Source of the DNA: CAYTIB01 sp964437725
GTDB taxonomy: Bacteria > UBA8248 > JACPRG01 > G963555815
Length of the DNA stretch: 49,096 nt
Direction: 5' to 3'
NCBI GenBank assembly: GCA_964437725.1
Contig: CAYTIB010000078.1
Coordinates: 1 to 49,096, forward strand
Part shown: positions 33,862 through 42,478 of the stretch, piece after piece
Layout of the letters: each line of letters starts with the position of its first letter
How positions within the stretch are numbered: position 1 is the first letter of the stretch
Position numbers and translations under genes: made by a program
The notes under the pieces: model-generated
The model's input: only the letters and a program-made list of their open reading frames with translations
What the model was told of the DNA's origin: nothing
Database searches by the model: none

Positions 33862-34683
33862 CTACGTTCCAATGTGAACAGGATCGACAATTCCCCGGAT
33901 CGTAGCCAACGTTGATAAGCCGACTAAATGGCTAGTCTTGGGGTTATCGGGAGAAAGAACGTTTTCTGTCTTCGTGACAAACCGGCCGAACTCTCCTTCC
34001 ACCTCTATCTCATTAACTGTTCGTTCTGCCGCGGGGTCAACCACCACTCGAGTGATTGTGCGATCCGGACCTACCCCCGCCAAACTGAGAGCACAGGAAA
34101 TGTTTACGTTTGCCGGGAATTTCTTGATGGCTTCACGTGCCGACCCTTCAAACAAAACCTTGGGCTCTTTTAGTGTATCAAGGTCAATGGCCTGACGCGC
34201 GATTTCGGAGTGTCCACTAAAAGACTTTTTGGATTTCGTACAAGTAATGACTACCCGGTCGATACGACCAACGGCAGCCGATTTGACGCTATCTAGACCA
34301 ACGATCGCACCAGAAGGAACGTGGATTTTTCGACCCCGATCCCTAGCCAAGTCAATAAGTTCAGGGTGGAGAGTGAGAGCCCCAACAGTCAAAACTACTA
34401 TGTCGCGATCTGCACATAAAGTCCGCTTAATAAGATCCCTCGCAGACTCGGGGGACACGGCCTCAACAATTAGTTCTGATTCCGCAAGTAATTTTTCCAA
34501 CCCCAGAACTGGCGGATGTGTCTTCAACTCCCTTGCCAATAGCTCGGCACGGGATTTCGTCCTCGAGGTCAACCCTGCTAAAAAAGCGGGAAAAGTTTCT
34601 TGCTCAACTCCTTTGGCGACTACCCTCCCGATTGCCCCACAGCCCATGATTCCAATGCTAAGTAGCCGGTTCCGTTCGATCAT
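33862..34683 (-). CDS. nadX: L-aspartate dehydrogenase
   Basis: This 273-residue NAD(P)-dependent dehydrogenase oxidises L-aspartate to iminoaspartate (then oxaloacetate and ammonia), or supplies iminoaspartate for NAD synthesis. The Rossmann motif GIMGCGAIGR is at 11-20. VPSGAIVGLDSVKSA, FPANVNISCALSLAGVG and a late PKTSHLVGLS match the family. No nadA or nadC is adjacent, so a catabolic or amination role is also possible. GGAGG lies seven bases before the ATG. A GNAT acyltransferase follows in the same direction. Confidence 0.85.
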   Translation of the reverse strand: MIERNRLLSIGIMGCGAIGRVVAKGVEQETFPAFLAGLTSRTKSRAELLARELKTHPPVLGLEKLLAESELIVEAVSPESARDLIKRTLCADRDIVVLTVGALTLHPELIDLARDRGRKIHVPSGAIVGLDSVKSAAVGRIDRVVITCTKSKKSFSGHSEIARQAIDLDTLKEPKVLFEGSAREAIKKFPANVNISCALSLAGVGPDRTITRVVVDPAAERTVNEIEVEGEFGRFVTKTENVLSPDNPKTSHLVGLSTLATIRGIVDPVHIGT

Positions 34684-34970
34684 GATAGACCCTCCAGAGG
34701 GAATGCAGGTCCGTGTCTAATTTTTTCAGACTCTAAATTCGGAAACCCATAGTCATGCTAGTCGCACGCAAACCGCCATTGGTCAGGAACGGAGATGTTT
34801 CGTGTCTCAATTTGCAAAACCAAATCGTCAGATGGCAACCCCACTCCCCTATTAATCATAGTTCCTGTGAGGGACAAATCAAGACGTGCTTGCTGAGGAT
34901 CAAGGTGCATGCTAGATTACCCCTCAGTTGTTGTAACTAAACAAAGAGCTAGCGAGATAATGCAAAGTGG

Positions 34971-35567
34971 GTGCCCGCGGTGACGTCTGTTGGTCATCTC
35001 AATCAGGTTTCAACCTGCGAAAAGGATGAGACGGCTATTTCCCACCAAACTTCCCCCCTCATCCTTGGCATCGATCCCGGGCTTTCCGTTACGGGGTACG
35101 GGTTGGTTCGGCCCATGCAAAATTCTAATAATACAGCAATGGCCGTCTACGTTGAGGCTGGTGTAATTCGCACTTCGGATCAGAATCCACTCGAGGCCCG
35201 CCTCTTAGAAATACATGAAGGCGTTTCAGATGTTCTTAAAGAGTATTCCCCGGACGTAGTCGCAATTGAGGCTTTGTATTCTCATTATGCTCATCCGAAA
35301 ACGGCCATTTTGATGGGTCACGCACGAGGCGTAATATGCTGCGCCGCCTCCTCACATAGCATTCCGGTTTACAATTATGGTGCTACCCACATTAAGCGGG
35401 CTCTCACTGGAAATGGGCGGGCACCTAAAGACCAAATGCAGCGGGCGATTGCATTTTTTTTAGATCTTCCGGCCACACCTGAGCCTCCAGACACCGCCGA
35501 CGCACTCGCCGCCGCGCTTTGTCATCTAGAATCCCGATCTGATGAGGAACATCTTTCTCGACTATGA
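34971..35567 (+). CDS. ruvC: Crossover junction endodeoxyribonuclease RuvC
   Basis: RuvC cuts Holliday junctions symmetrically as part of the RuvABC resolvasome. The catalytic acidic residues are visible in LGIDPGLSVTGYG (Asp35), VVAIEALYSHYA and DTADALAAALCHLES. The frame gives 198 residues, about 25 longer than usual, because the first usable start (GTG 34971 or 34980) lies well before the conserved ILGIDPG core. Either the N terminus is extended or a rare start is used. It overlaps ruvA by four bases (ATGA). Confidence 0.93.
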   Translation: MPAVTSVGHLNQVSTCEKDETAISHQTSPLILGIDPGLSVTGYGLVRPMQNSNNTAMAVYVEAGVIRTSDQNPLEARLLEIHEGVSDVLKEYSPDVVAIEALYSHYAHPKTAILMGHARGVICCAASSHSIPVYNYGATHIKRALTGNGRAPKDQMQRAIAFFLDLPATPEPPDTADALAAALCHLESRSDEEHLSRL

Positions 35568-36205
35568 TTGCAAAAGTTACTGGAATTTTGGAGCGGGTTG
35601 ATGAAAATGCTGTGTTTCTGAAGGTCGGACAGCTGACCTACCAGGTTTTAGTACCTGCTTCCGCTTTAGAGGCGCTCAAAAACAGATGGCACAACGAACC
35701 TGAACAAGAAATTAGTCTGCACACCCTATCCTATATCGAAGGAATCAGTGGAGTAGGGAACGCTCACCCACGACTAGTTGGGTTTCTCCACCACAAAGAT
35801 TTAGAATTTTTTGAGCGTTATATTGCTGTTCAGGGTCTCGGCATTCGAAAAGCACTTCGATCCCTGACCGTGCCAATCCGTCAGTTGGCTGAGGCAATTG
35901 AGCGTAATAACCTCGAGTACCTAGTTAAACTCCCCGAAATCGGAAAACGAACGGCGGAGAAGGTGGTGGCGGAACTTCGAGGTAAGGTAACTGAATTTGC
36001 CCTCACCCGATTTTCGCATGAAGATAGCACACCCCTTCCAGAATCAGAGGATGACGGGGTTTTCCCCCAAGCAATTGAGGTATTCACTCAATTGGGCTAT
36101 AAGAAAAATGAAGCTGAGGAACTAGTTCGTAACGCCTTGGAGCACAATCCCGGTTTAGACACAGTCGACGCCATCATCAAGGAAGTGTTTCAAAAACAGA
36201 CCTAA
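35564..36205 (+). CDS. ruvA: Holliday junction DNA helicase RuvA
   Basis: This 213-residue RuvA binds four-way junctions as a tetramer and loads RuvB. It has an N-terminal OB-fold domain (MIAKVTGILERVDENAVFLK), central helix-hairpin-helix segments including VQGLGIRKALRSL and LPEIGKRTAEKVVAEL, and a C-terminal domain III (FTQLGYKKNEAEELVRNAL) that contacts RuvB. It is slightly longer than E. coli RuvA. Its ATG lies within the ruvC stop, giving coupled translation. Confidence 0.95.
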   Translation: MIAKVTGILERVDENAVFLKVGQLTYQVLVPASALEALKNRWHNEPEQEISLHTLSYIEGISGVGNAHPRLVGFLHHKDLEFFERYIAVQGLGIRKALRSLTVPIRQLAEAIERNNLEYLVKLPEIGKRTAEKVVAELRGKVTEFALTRFSHEDSTPLPESEDDGVFPQAIEVFTQLGYKKNEAEELVRNALEHNPGLDTVDAIIKEVFQKQT

Positions 36206-36222
36206 ACTTAAGGGTGTTTTGA

Positions 36223-37311
36223 GTGACCCGTGAACGCATGGTAGTTGGAGAGGCTCTTTCCGCTGAGGAAGAAGTTGCGCTTGCAACTCTGCGCCCTCGG
36301 AAACTTGAAGAGTTTATCGGTCACCCCAAACTGGTAGATCGCCTGCGAATCGCGATTGATGCAGCTCTCAAACGCGGTGAACCCATTGATCACATCATCT
36401 TTTACGGGCCACCGGGCCTGGGGAAAACAACCTTATCTCATATTATCGCCCATGAGTTGGGAGTCCCGTTAGTCACGGCATCGGGGCCGGCCATAACACG
36501 CCCTGCAGATCTAATGGGAATTCTTACAAACCTTGAATCCGGCAGTGTGCTGTTTTTGGACGAAATCCACCGCCTTCCCGTGACAGTCGAAGAGTTTCTT
36601 TTCCCAGCCATGGAGGATTACAGAGTCGATTTCATCATCGATAAGGGACCTTTCGCTAAAAAAATCAATATCCCCGTCAAACCATTTACTCTCATTGGAG
36701 CAACTACTCGTGCTGGGCTACTGTCCTCTCCTTTGCGAGAGCGATTTGGAATTATGAATCATCTAGATTTTTACCCATCCGAGGACTTAGCTCGAATTGT
36801 GTGCCGTTCTGCATCTCTTTTGAACTTTCCATTTGATGAAAAAGCCGCGGGACTTCTTTCTACCCGCTCAAGAGGCACACCACGCGTCGCCAACCGTCTT
36901 TTGAGACGTGTTCGCGACTACGCCGAGGTGAAATCCGATGGCAGATTATCAGTGGACTCTGTCCGAGAGGCTCTGCTGTTAGAAGGAATCGACGAGTCGG
37001 GGTTGGATGAATTAGACCGCAAGTTTCTTCGCACAATTTCTTCCGTATATCACGGTGGTCCAGTCGGGGTGGATGCACTCGCCGCAACACTGAATGAAGA
37101 ATCGGACACTTTGACGGACTTAGTTGAGCCCTACTTACTCAAATCTGAATTTCTCATTCGAACGCCCCAAGGTCGCAGGATTACAACCCAAGGAATCAAA
37201 CACCTGGGAGAAACACCGCCAACTAACGATACCCTACCCTTAACACCTAACCAGCAAGAGTACCTCTCCCTCGACTCTACTAGGGAAACGAGGGCTCCGG
37301 AAGAAAAATAA
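36223..37311 (+). CDS. ruvB: Holliday junction branch migration ATPase RuvB
   Basis: The 362-residue AAA+ motor has Walker A FYGPPGLGKTT, Walker B VLFLDEIHRL, the sensor region ATTRAGLLSSPLRERFG and the Arg finger area RGTPRVANRLLRR. A winged-helix C-terminal domain ends with FLIRTPQGRRITTQGIKHLG. A C-terminal tail of about 30 residues beyond that motif is not part of the core. GTG at 36223 has AAGGG nine bases upstream; ATG 36238 is the alternative. It is 17 bases after ruvA. Confidence 0.96.
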   Translation: MTRERMVVGEALSAEEEVALATLRPRKLEEFIGHPKLVDRLRIAIDAALKRGEPIDHIIFYGPPGLGKTTLSHIIAHELGVPLVTASGPAITRPADLMGILTNLESGSVLFLDEIHRLPVTVEEFLFPAMEDYRVDFIIDKGPFAKKINIPVKPFTLIGATTRAGLLSSPLRERFGIMNHLDFYPSEDLARIVCRSASLLNFPFDEKAAGLLSTRSRGTPRVANRLLRRVRDYAEVKSDGRLSVDSVREALLLEGIDESGLDELDRKFLRTISSVYHGGPVGVDALAATLNEESDTLTDLVEPYLLKSEFLIRTPQGRRITTQGIKHLGETPPTNDTLPLTPNQQEYLSLDSTRETRAPEEK

Positions 37312-37313
37312 CC

Positions 37314-37535
37314 ATGCCTTTCGGTGGGATTGGCAAGTTCTTAATGTTCGCTGGGGGTATACTCTTTGTACTTGGGGGGTTATTAAGCCTAGCTGGAAAA
37401 ATTCCCTGGTTGAGTCATCTCCCGGGGGATATTCACTTCAAACGAGGCAACTTTCAATTTTACTTTCCGCTTGGAACGAGTATTGTTTTGAGTCTTCTTC
37501 TTTCCCTAATCCTATCGCTATTCTTTCGAAGGTGA
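37314..37535 (+). CDS. DUF2905 family small membrane protein
   Basis: This 73-residue protein has two hydrophobic helices flanking a polar hairpin (WLSHLPGDIHFKRGNFQFYFPLG), which is the DUF2905 signature. Its function is unknown. It starts two bases after ruvB and its stop overlaps the next start (GTGA), so it is part of the run. Conserved location beside ruvB has been seen in other genomes, which is established context rather than a known role. Confidence 0.85.
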   Translation: MPFGGIGKFLMFAGGILFVLGGLLSLAGKIPWLSHLPGDIHFKRGNFQFYFPLGTSIVLSLLLSLILSLFFRR

Positions 37536-38788
37536 ACCCCGGTCCAAGGCTAATACACCTAATGCGCAGAGCCCTTCGGGTTTTGATATGTGCGGTCTTG
37601 CTCACTTTTTGGATGTTCACTGGTCAAGTACAGGCCCGTGTAACGGTTCGTATCCTCCTACTCCGCGGAGTACAATCTGTTCAGATACAGTCATCGGGAT
37701 CGATTCGGATATATTCATTGGCAGACGAGCGCTTAGTAGATGTGAAAACCGGAGGGAAGGTTATCAATGTGATTGCCCAGGGTAACCAAGTCCGTCTTGA
37801 AAAACGCACATCGTACTCTTCCATCCCAAGTGGTACCCGCTTTCGCGCACAGGAGGCACCCATCTGGGTAAACCGTACACCCTACCGCGGAGCCATCGAC
37901 ATAATTCCTTCAGATAAACGCCTTTGGATTATTAACAGCATCCGTCTGGACGATTATCTCCGAGGCGTAATCGGTCAGGAAATTCCTTTCAACTGGCCTG
38001 TGGCTGCTCTCCAGGCCCAGGCAGTGGCAGCACGCACATTTACTCTGCTTATCCGCGAAAGGGCGGAGCAGAGAGCTAAGGGCAACCCGCTTTATCACCT
38101 AACGGCAGGAACGGATAGTCAGGTCTACGGTGGAATGCGTGCCGAACACCCAGCAATCGATGCAGCGATCTCAGACACCCGAGATCTCATCCTGACCACA
38201 GAGGGGAGAATTGCTCTTACTTTCTTTCACGCTGCCTCTGGGGGGCACACTGAGATGGCTAACGCAGTTTGGCCATCTATCCGAGCAACGTATTTACAGG
38301 GAAACCCTGTGCCCTTCGAAAGAAGCGACCCAAGTCAGTTTTGGACATCGCGGTTTGGACTCTACGAACTTCGCAATAAATTGGCCCATGCTGGTCACAG
38401 GGTGGGGAAGATAATTTCTGTGAACGTCTCGTCCAGAACACCCTCCGGGCGGGCCAGAAAAATTAAAATCATCCATCGCAAGGGGCAAGTCCACCTACGC
38501 TCATCTTACTTTCGGAAGATACTGGGCTACACGCGGGTCCGAAGCACGCTCTTTACATCCATTCGGGAAGGTAACGAGGTAGTGTTTCAAGGTCGCGGAT
38601 ATGGGCATGGAGTCGGTATGCCTCAGCAGGGGGCACGTCTGATGGCAGAAAAAGGAAAAAGATATACCGACATTCTGTCATTCTTTTATCCGGGCACCAC
38701 ACTCCAACGAGTTGAACAAGCTTCCTTTTCGGATAAAGAAATTTTAGCTTCCGAGGGATTCGACGATTTAAGTCTTCTCCTTCGCTAA
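37532..38788 (+). CDS. SpoIID/LytB-domain exported protein
   Basis: The 418-residue product starts with a basic stretch and a hydrophobic segment (about residues 12-33) that looks like a signal peptide. The body carries the SpoIID/LytB domain: LDDYLRGVIGQEIPFNWPVAAL, QAVAARTFTLL, TAGTDSQVYGG and the late GRGYGHGVGMPQQGARLMAEKG. In spores SpoIID acts on stripped peptidoglycan strands, and homologues in non-sporing bacteria act at the cell wall. The start is GTG 37532 (overlap with the previous gene) or ATG 37562. It probably shares the ruv transcript, an odd but recurring mix. Confidence 0.88.
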   Translation: MNPGPRLIHLMRRALRVLICAVLLTFWMFTGQVQARVTVRILLLRGVQSVQIQSSGSIRIYSLADERLVDVKTGGKVINVIAQGNQVRLEKRTSYSSIPSGTRFRAQEAPIWVNRTPYRGAIDIIPSDKRLWIINSIRLDDYLRGVIGQEIPFNWPVAALQAQAVAARTFTLLIRERAEQRAKGNPLYHLTAGTDSQVYGGMRAEHPAIDAAISDTRDLILTTEGRIALTFFHAASGGHTEMANAVWPSIRATYLQGNPVPFERSDPSQFWTSRFGLYELRNKLAHAGHRVGKIISVNVSSRTPSGRARKIKIIHRKGQVHLRSSYFRKILGYTRVRSTLFTSIREGNEVVFQGRGYGHGVGMPQQGARLMAEKGKRYTDILSFFYPGTTLQRVEQASFSDKEILASEGFDDLSLLLR

Positions 38789-38816
38789 TTCTTTCAACTA
38801 TACGGAAGACTCTTTA

Positions 38817-39872
38817 ATGGAACTATCCAGGTTTAACTATCGTCTGCCAAAGGAAAGTATTGCCCAGGAGCCCCTGCCTAAAAGGGACTCCTCTAAGCTG
38901 CTGGTCCTCGATAGCCAATCCGGTGAATTCGCGCACTACGTGTTTCGGGATCTCCCACGCCTTCTTAATCCGGGTGATTTGGTCGTCCTTAACGATGTGA
39001 AGGTCTTCCCCGGAAGAATTTACGGAATTAAAGAGCAAACAGGGGGCAAAATCGAATGCCTTTTGCTAGAAAAACGAGATGCAAATTCTACTAGTGAACT
39101 TTGGAGTTGCATGGTCAAGGGTGCTAACCGCCTCCGAAAGGGTTTGGTTATTTTATTTGATGGCAATGTGCGCGGTGTTATCGAGGTAAAGGAAGATGGA
39201 GATCGGGTTTTTATTCGATTTTCAATTGCAGAATTGGACTTCCGTAAATGGTTGGAAAAACAAGGGCATATTCCCCTCCCGCCTTATATCTCCCGTGCCG
39301 CTAGACCGGACGATAGAGAGCGATACCAAACCGTCTACGCGTGCAAAGAAGGAGCCGTTGCGGCACCTACCGCCGGTCTCCACTTCACATCCCAGATCTT
39401 AAACGAATTAACAGAGCGCGGAATCGAGAAAGCTACCATAACCCTTAACATCGGGCCAGGCACATTTCGCCCCATACGCGTCAAGCAAGTCGAAAAACAT
39501 GAGATGGACCCAGAGATAGCCATTGTCAGCTCCGATGCGGCGGACCGGATCAGCAAGGCGCGAAATCAGGGGAGGCGAATTATAGCGGTTGGAACCTCTG
39601 TTGTCCGAACACTTGAGGGCAGGGCTATTGGGAATAAACGAGGGGAAATCACTATCCAACCAGGGCAAAGCCCCGTCTCGCTATTTATCGTTCCTGGGCA
39701 CAAATTTCAGGTTGTGAGCGGGTTAGTGACGAATTTTCACCTCCCGTGCTCCACACTGCTTTTGTTGGTCTCAGCCTTGGCGGGACGAGAAGCAATTCTC
39801 AATGCTTATGGAGAAGCATTAGAGCAAGGGTATCGATTTTACAGTTACGGAGATGCGATGTTAATTCTTTGA
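38817..39872 (+). CDS. queA: tRNA preQ1(34) S-adenosylmethionine ribosyltransferase-isomerase
   Basis: QueA transfers and rearranges the ribose of S-adenosylmethionine onto preQ1 in tRNA to make epoxyqueuosine. The 351-residue protein has the standard start MELSRFNYRLPKESIAQEPL and the conserved VAAPTAGLHFT, NIGPGTFRPI and LVTNFHLPCSTLL motifs. It starts 28 bases after the SpoIID gene. The tgt gene that often follows is absent here, as the next gene is on the other strand. Cytosolic. Confidence 0.96.
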   Translation: MELSRFNYRLPKESIAQEPLPKRDSSKLLVLDSQSGEFAHYVFRDLPRLLNPGDLVVLNDVKVFPGRIYGIKEQTGGKIECLLLEKRDANSTSELWSCMVKGANRLRKGLVILFDGNVRGVIEVKEDGDRVFIRFSIAELDFRKWLEKQGHIPLPPYISRAARPDDRERYQTVYACKEGAVAAPTAGLHFTSQILNELTERGIEKATITLNIGPGTFRPIRVKQVEKHEMDPEIAIVSSDAADRISKARNQGRRIIAVGTSVVRTLEGRAIGNKRGEITIQPGQSPVSLFIVPGHKFQVVSGLVTNFHLPCSTLLLLVSALAGREAILNAYGEALEQGYRFYSYGDAMLIL

Positions 39873-39878
39873 AAACGG

Positions 39879-39894
39879 AGATCCTCTCGGATCT
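39879..39894. terminator. Small hairpin between queA and the HU/IHF gene
   Basis: AGATCC/GGATCT with loop TCTC (39879-39894) lies between two convergent stops. On the minus strand it is followed by CCGTTTTC. It is short and its T-run is modest, so it is a weak candidate terminator. Confidence 0.3.
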
Positions 39895-40196
39895 TAAAGC
39901 TCAAACGATGTTGTTGAAAGCTGCCCGTTCACAGCTTCCCTAAAATGCTTTCCAGATTTGAACCTTACAACTTTCCGTGCAGCAATTGGGGCCTCCTCGC
40001 CGGTCTTGGGGTTCCTTCCAATCCGGTCAGCTTTAGCCCGCACACGGAATGAGCCAAATCGCCTTAAAATAACTGGTTCACCATTTTTCAAGGTATCTTT
40101 GACAACATCAATAATTTTTTCTACAGCTTCTTCAGCTTTGACTTTGGTCAACCCCGTATCTTCCGCCACTCGATTTATGATCTCAAGTTTCGTCAC
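39894..40196 (-). CDS. HU/IHF-family DNA-binding protein
   Basis: The 100-residue nucleoid protein has the standard fold: an N-terminal helix pair (TKLEIINRVAEDTGLTKVKAEEAVEKI), FGSFRVRAKADRIGRNPKTGEE containing the DNA-bending arm with the conserved Pro, and a final helix. It is closer to IHF alpha than to HU by the arm sequence, but this is not decisive. GTG start with a long GGAGGGGGG run a few bases upstream. It lies downstream of rpoZ on the minus strand. Confidence 0.9.
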   Translation of the reverse strand: MTKLEIINRVAEDTGLTKVKAEEAVEKIIDVVKDTLKNGEPVILRRFGSFRVRAKADRIGRNPKTGEEAPIAARKVVRFKSGKHFREAVNGQLSTTSFEL

Positions 40197-40383
40197 GTGA
40201 CCCCCCCTCCAAAAACCCTTTCTGCATCCCCGCTCTCGGTGGGGAAACCAACCCTCTCACCAAGACTTATAGATTCCCTACAGTATGGCTGGGTTATAAC
40301 TCAGAACTCACGAATAAATCAAGGAACTTGATCAGCTTTAAAGATACTTGAAAAGCCCAACCATTCTGTATTCAAGCCATTTT

Positions 40384-40635
40384 TCAACTGTCATCGGCTT
40401 CATCGATTGGGGCCTGGACTTCCTCAGGAGGCAAGGCCCCATCAAGCATTTCCCACTCGAGTTTTCCCTCTATAATTTCTCTTAACGCGATGGTTTCCAT
40501 ATCTTCTTCATCTGTTTCAATTAACGGCTTTGAGCCTTTCCGTAATTGCATGATCCGCTTTGCCAAGATATTGGTCAGAAGAAAGCGATTTTTAACACAC
40601 CCGAGTGCCTGTGTTAACAAAGATTGAGCCCCCAT
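40384..40635 (-). CDS. rpoZ: RNA polymerase omega subunit
   Basis: This 83-residue omega subunit has the conserved CVKNRFLLTNILAKRIMQLRKGSKPLIE block and an ETIALREIIEGKLEW helix, then an acidic tail. It assists folding and assembly of the beta-prime subunit. GGGAG lies seven bases before the ATG. It is placed between DUF1844 and HU/IHF genes; gmk and spoT, common partners elsewhere, are not here. Confidence 0.9.
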   Translation of the reverse strand: MGAQSLLTQALGCVKNRFLLTNILAKRIMQLRKGSKPLIETDEEDMETIALREIIEGKLEWEMLDGALPPEEVQAPIDEADDS

Positions 40636-40745
40636 GAATTTAACTCCCTTTTCCAGCCGTATCGGCTCTCTGTTTTTGTCAGGGCCGCAGGCACACTATG
40701 GACCCCGTCCTCTTTCTTTGACTCGTTTTTCCACGCAAGCCCTCG

Positions 40746-41186
40746 CTAAGAGCTGCCTGAAACCCCCAAAAACTGCATCCGCAACTGTGCGAGCACTTCC
40801 TTAAGTAGTCGATCCTCTTCTTCAGTCAGATTCCCCTGGGTCTTCTCTTCAAGAATCCCAAGTATATCTATCATTTGTCTGGCACCTTCAACGTTCACTT
40901 CTACATTACCACCTGTCGGGTTAGGTACAACTCCCAGATGCAGCATAGCTGTGTTGGCCAAGGACAGGATCAACCCAGAAAACTCCGTTTTCGGAGGTCC
41001 ATCCTGTTCCTGTGAGGGTTCACGGGCCTCCTCAGCTTGTAATTCCTCCAGTTCGGGAGACGGTTCCCGAACTTCTTCCCCTTTCGCGAGTGATTCTGCT
41101 TCGCCAGATTCTTCTGAGTCCTGCTTAGCAAATCGCCGATCTTTTACGGTAAATCCTTTTTTTGGTTCACCCTCACTATTCTCCAC
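40746..41186 (-). CDS. DUF1844 domain protein
   Basis: The 146-residue product has a highly charged, low-complexity first half (Glu-, Ser- and Lys-rich, about 1-70) and a C-terminal DUF1844 domain: LILSLANTAMLHLGVVPNP, ARQMIDILGILEEKTQGNLTEEE and LLKEVLAQLRMQFL. The function of DUF1844 is unknown. It starts with GTG, with GGAGGAAGAG upstream. It lies downstream of dnaJ. Confidence 0.88.
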   Translation of the reverse strand: MENSEGEPKKGFTVKDRRFAKQDSEESGEAESLAKGEEVREPSPELEELQAEEAREPSQEQDGPPKTEFSGLILSLANTAMLHLGVVPNPTGGNVEVNVEGARQMIDILGILEEKTQGNLTEEEDRLLKEVLAQLRMQFLGVSGSS

Positions 41187-41308
41187 AGCTCTCTTCCTCC
41201 ATGATAGCTCGTTGTAGAATAACCGAGCTGAACCTCTTAAACTTTAGTTAATTGAACACCCTTTTTCTGTCGATGACAAATTTTGAGACAGCTGACCCCA
41301 AAACATGC

Positions 41309-42442
41309 TCAACCAAAAAGTTTCCATTTTCCGGAACCTTCCTTGTTATCCCCAGATTCATGTTCATTCTTCTTAACGGAATCTACCACCCCATCAATTT
41401 CAATATCACGAAGTTCTTCCATCAACTCTCGTGCCCTAGGGGATAGGTTCTTTGGCGTTTCCACAAGCACCTCGACTACAAGATCACCAGGGGGACCACC
41501 ATGTACATCCTCAATTCCTGCCCGACGGACGTAAAATCGTTCGCCTGACTGGGTACCCTCGGGTAGTGTCACGCGTTGTTCTTCTTTAAGAGTAGGAACA
41601 TCGAGTTTTCCACCAAGCGCAGCAAGCGCAAAAGAAACTGGAACCCGGCAAAACAAGGTCTTACCGTCACGTTGGAAAAATTGGTGAGGTTCAACCGTAA
41701 TATAAACGTAAAGATCACCCGGTGCGCCTCCGGATGGCCCGCCCTCACCCTCACCCTGTAGCCGCAACCGACCACCCGTATCAATGCCTGCCGGAACTTT
41801 CAAAGTCAAACTATTTGGATGTTCGACACGCCCTTCGCCTCCGCAATCTTCACACGGATCCTCAAGAGAATATCCAAACCCTTCACAGCTAGGGCATGTT
41901 GTTGCAATAGAGAAAAACGCGCGGGACTGCTGGACCTGACCATGCCCCCGGCAGGTGGAACATGTAACACGATCCGTTCCCGGCTTTGCCCCATTGCCCA
42001 TACAGGTATCACAGGTTCTCAATTGTGGGAGATCCAGATTAACTTCTGTGCGGAGAGCAGCGTCATCAAACGAAAGGGTCAAATCATATCGGAGATCGTG
42101 GCCTCGTTGAGGTCCTCCCTGTCTCCGCCTTTTGGCGCCCCCTCCCATACCAAACAGATCTCCAAAGGCGGAAAAAATGTCCTCGAATCCACCAAAACCC
42201 TGATGCCCTGTCCCAGCAAGTCCCTCATGACCGAATTGATCATAGATCTGACGTTTTTCAGGATCGTGAAGAACCTCGTAGGCCTCCGATGCTGCTTTGA
42301 AACGCTCTTCGGCTTCGTTATTGCCGGGATTGCGATCCGGATGATTCTCCATCGCCTTACGCCGGTAGGCCTTCTTAATCTCCTGTTCTGTGGCGCCTCG
42401 ATCAACGTCGAGTATCTCGTAGTAGTCTTGTTTGTTAGCCAT
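41309..42442 (-). CDS. dnaJ: Chaperone DnaJ (type I, with zinc fingers)
   Basis: The 377-residue co-chaperone has a J domain with the HPD triad (ENHPDRNPG), a Gly/Phe-rich linker and four zinc motifs: CDTCMGNG, CSTCRGHG, CPSCEGFG and CEDCGGEG. C-terminal substrate-binding domains follow. It stimulates DnaK ATP hydrolysis and presents substrates. ATG 42442 follows AGGGAA by five bases; the upstream in-frame TTG is disregarded. It lies 36 bases after grpE. Confidence 0.96.
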   Translation of the reverse strand: MANKQDYYEILDVDRGATEQEIKKAYRRKAMENHPDRNPGNNEAEERFKAASEAYEVLHDPEKRQIYDQFGHEGLAGTGHQGFGGFEDIFSAFGDLFGMGGGAKRRRQGGPQRGHDLRYDLTLSFDDAALRTEVNLDLPQLRTCDTCMGNGAKPGTDRVTCSTCRGHGQVQQSRAFFSIATTCPSCEGFGYSLEDPCEDCGGEGRVEHPNSLTLKVPAGIDTGGRLRLQGEGEGGPSGGAPGDLYVYITVEPHQFFQRDGKTLFCRVPVSFALAALGGKLDVPTLKEEQRVTLPEGTQSGERFYVRRAGIEDVHGGPPGDLVVEVLVETPKNLSPRARELMEELRDIEIDGVVDSVKKNEHESGDNKEGSGKWKLFG

Positions 42443-42478
42443 TAAATTCCCTAGCAATCCGAAAAATGTAGATATTTC

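Noticed and set aside
41819..42445. 208-codon plus-strand frame opposite dnaJ
   Set aside because: It is a shadow of the zinc-finger and J-domain codons of dnaJ.
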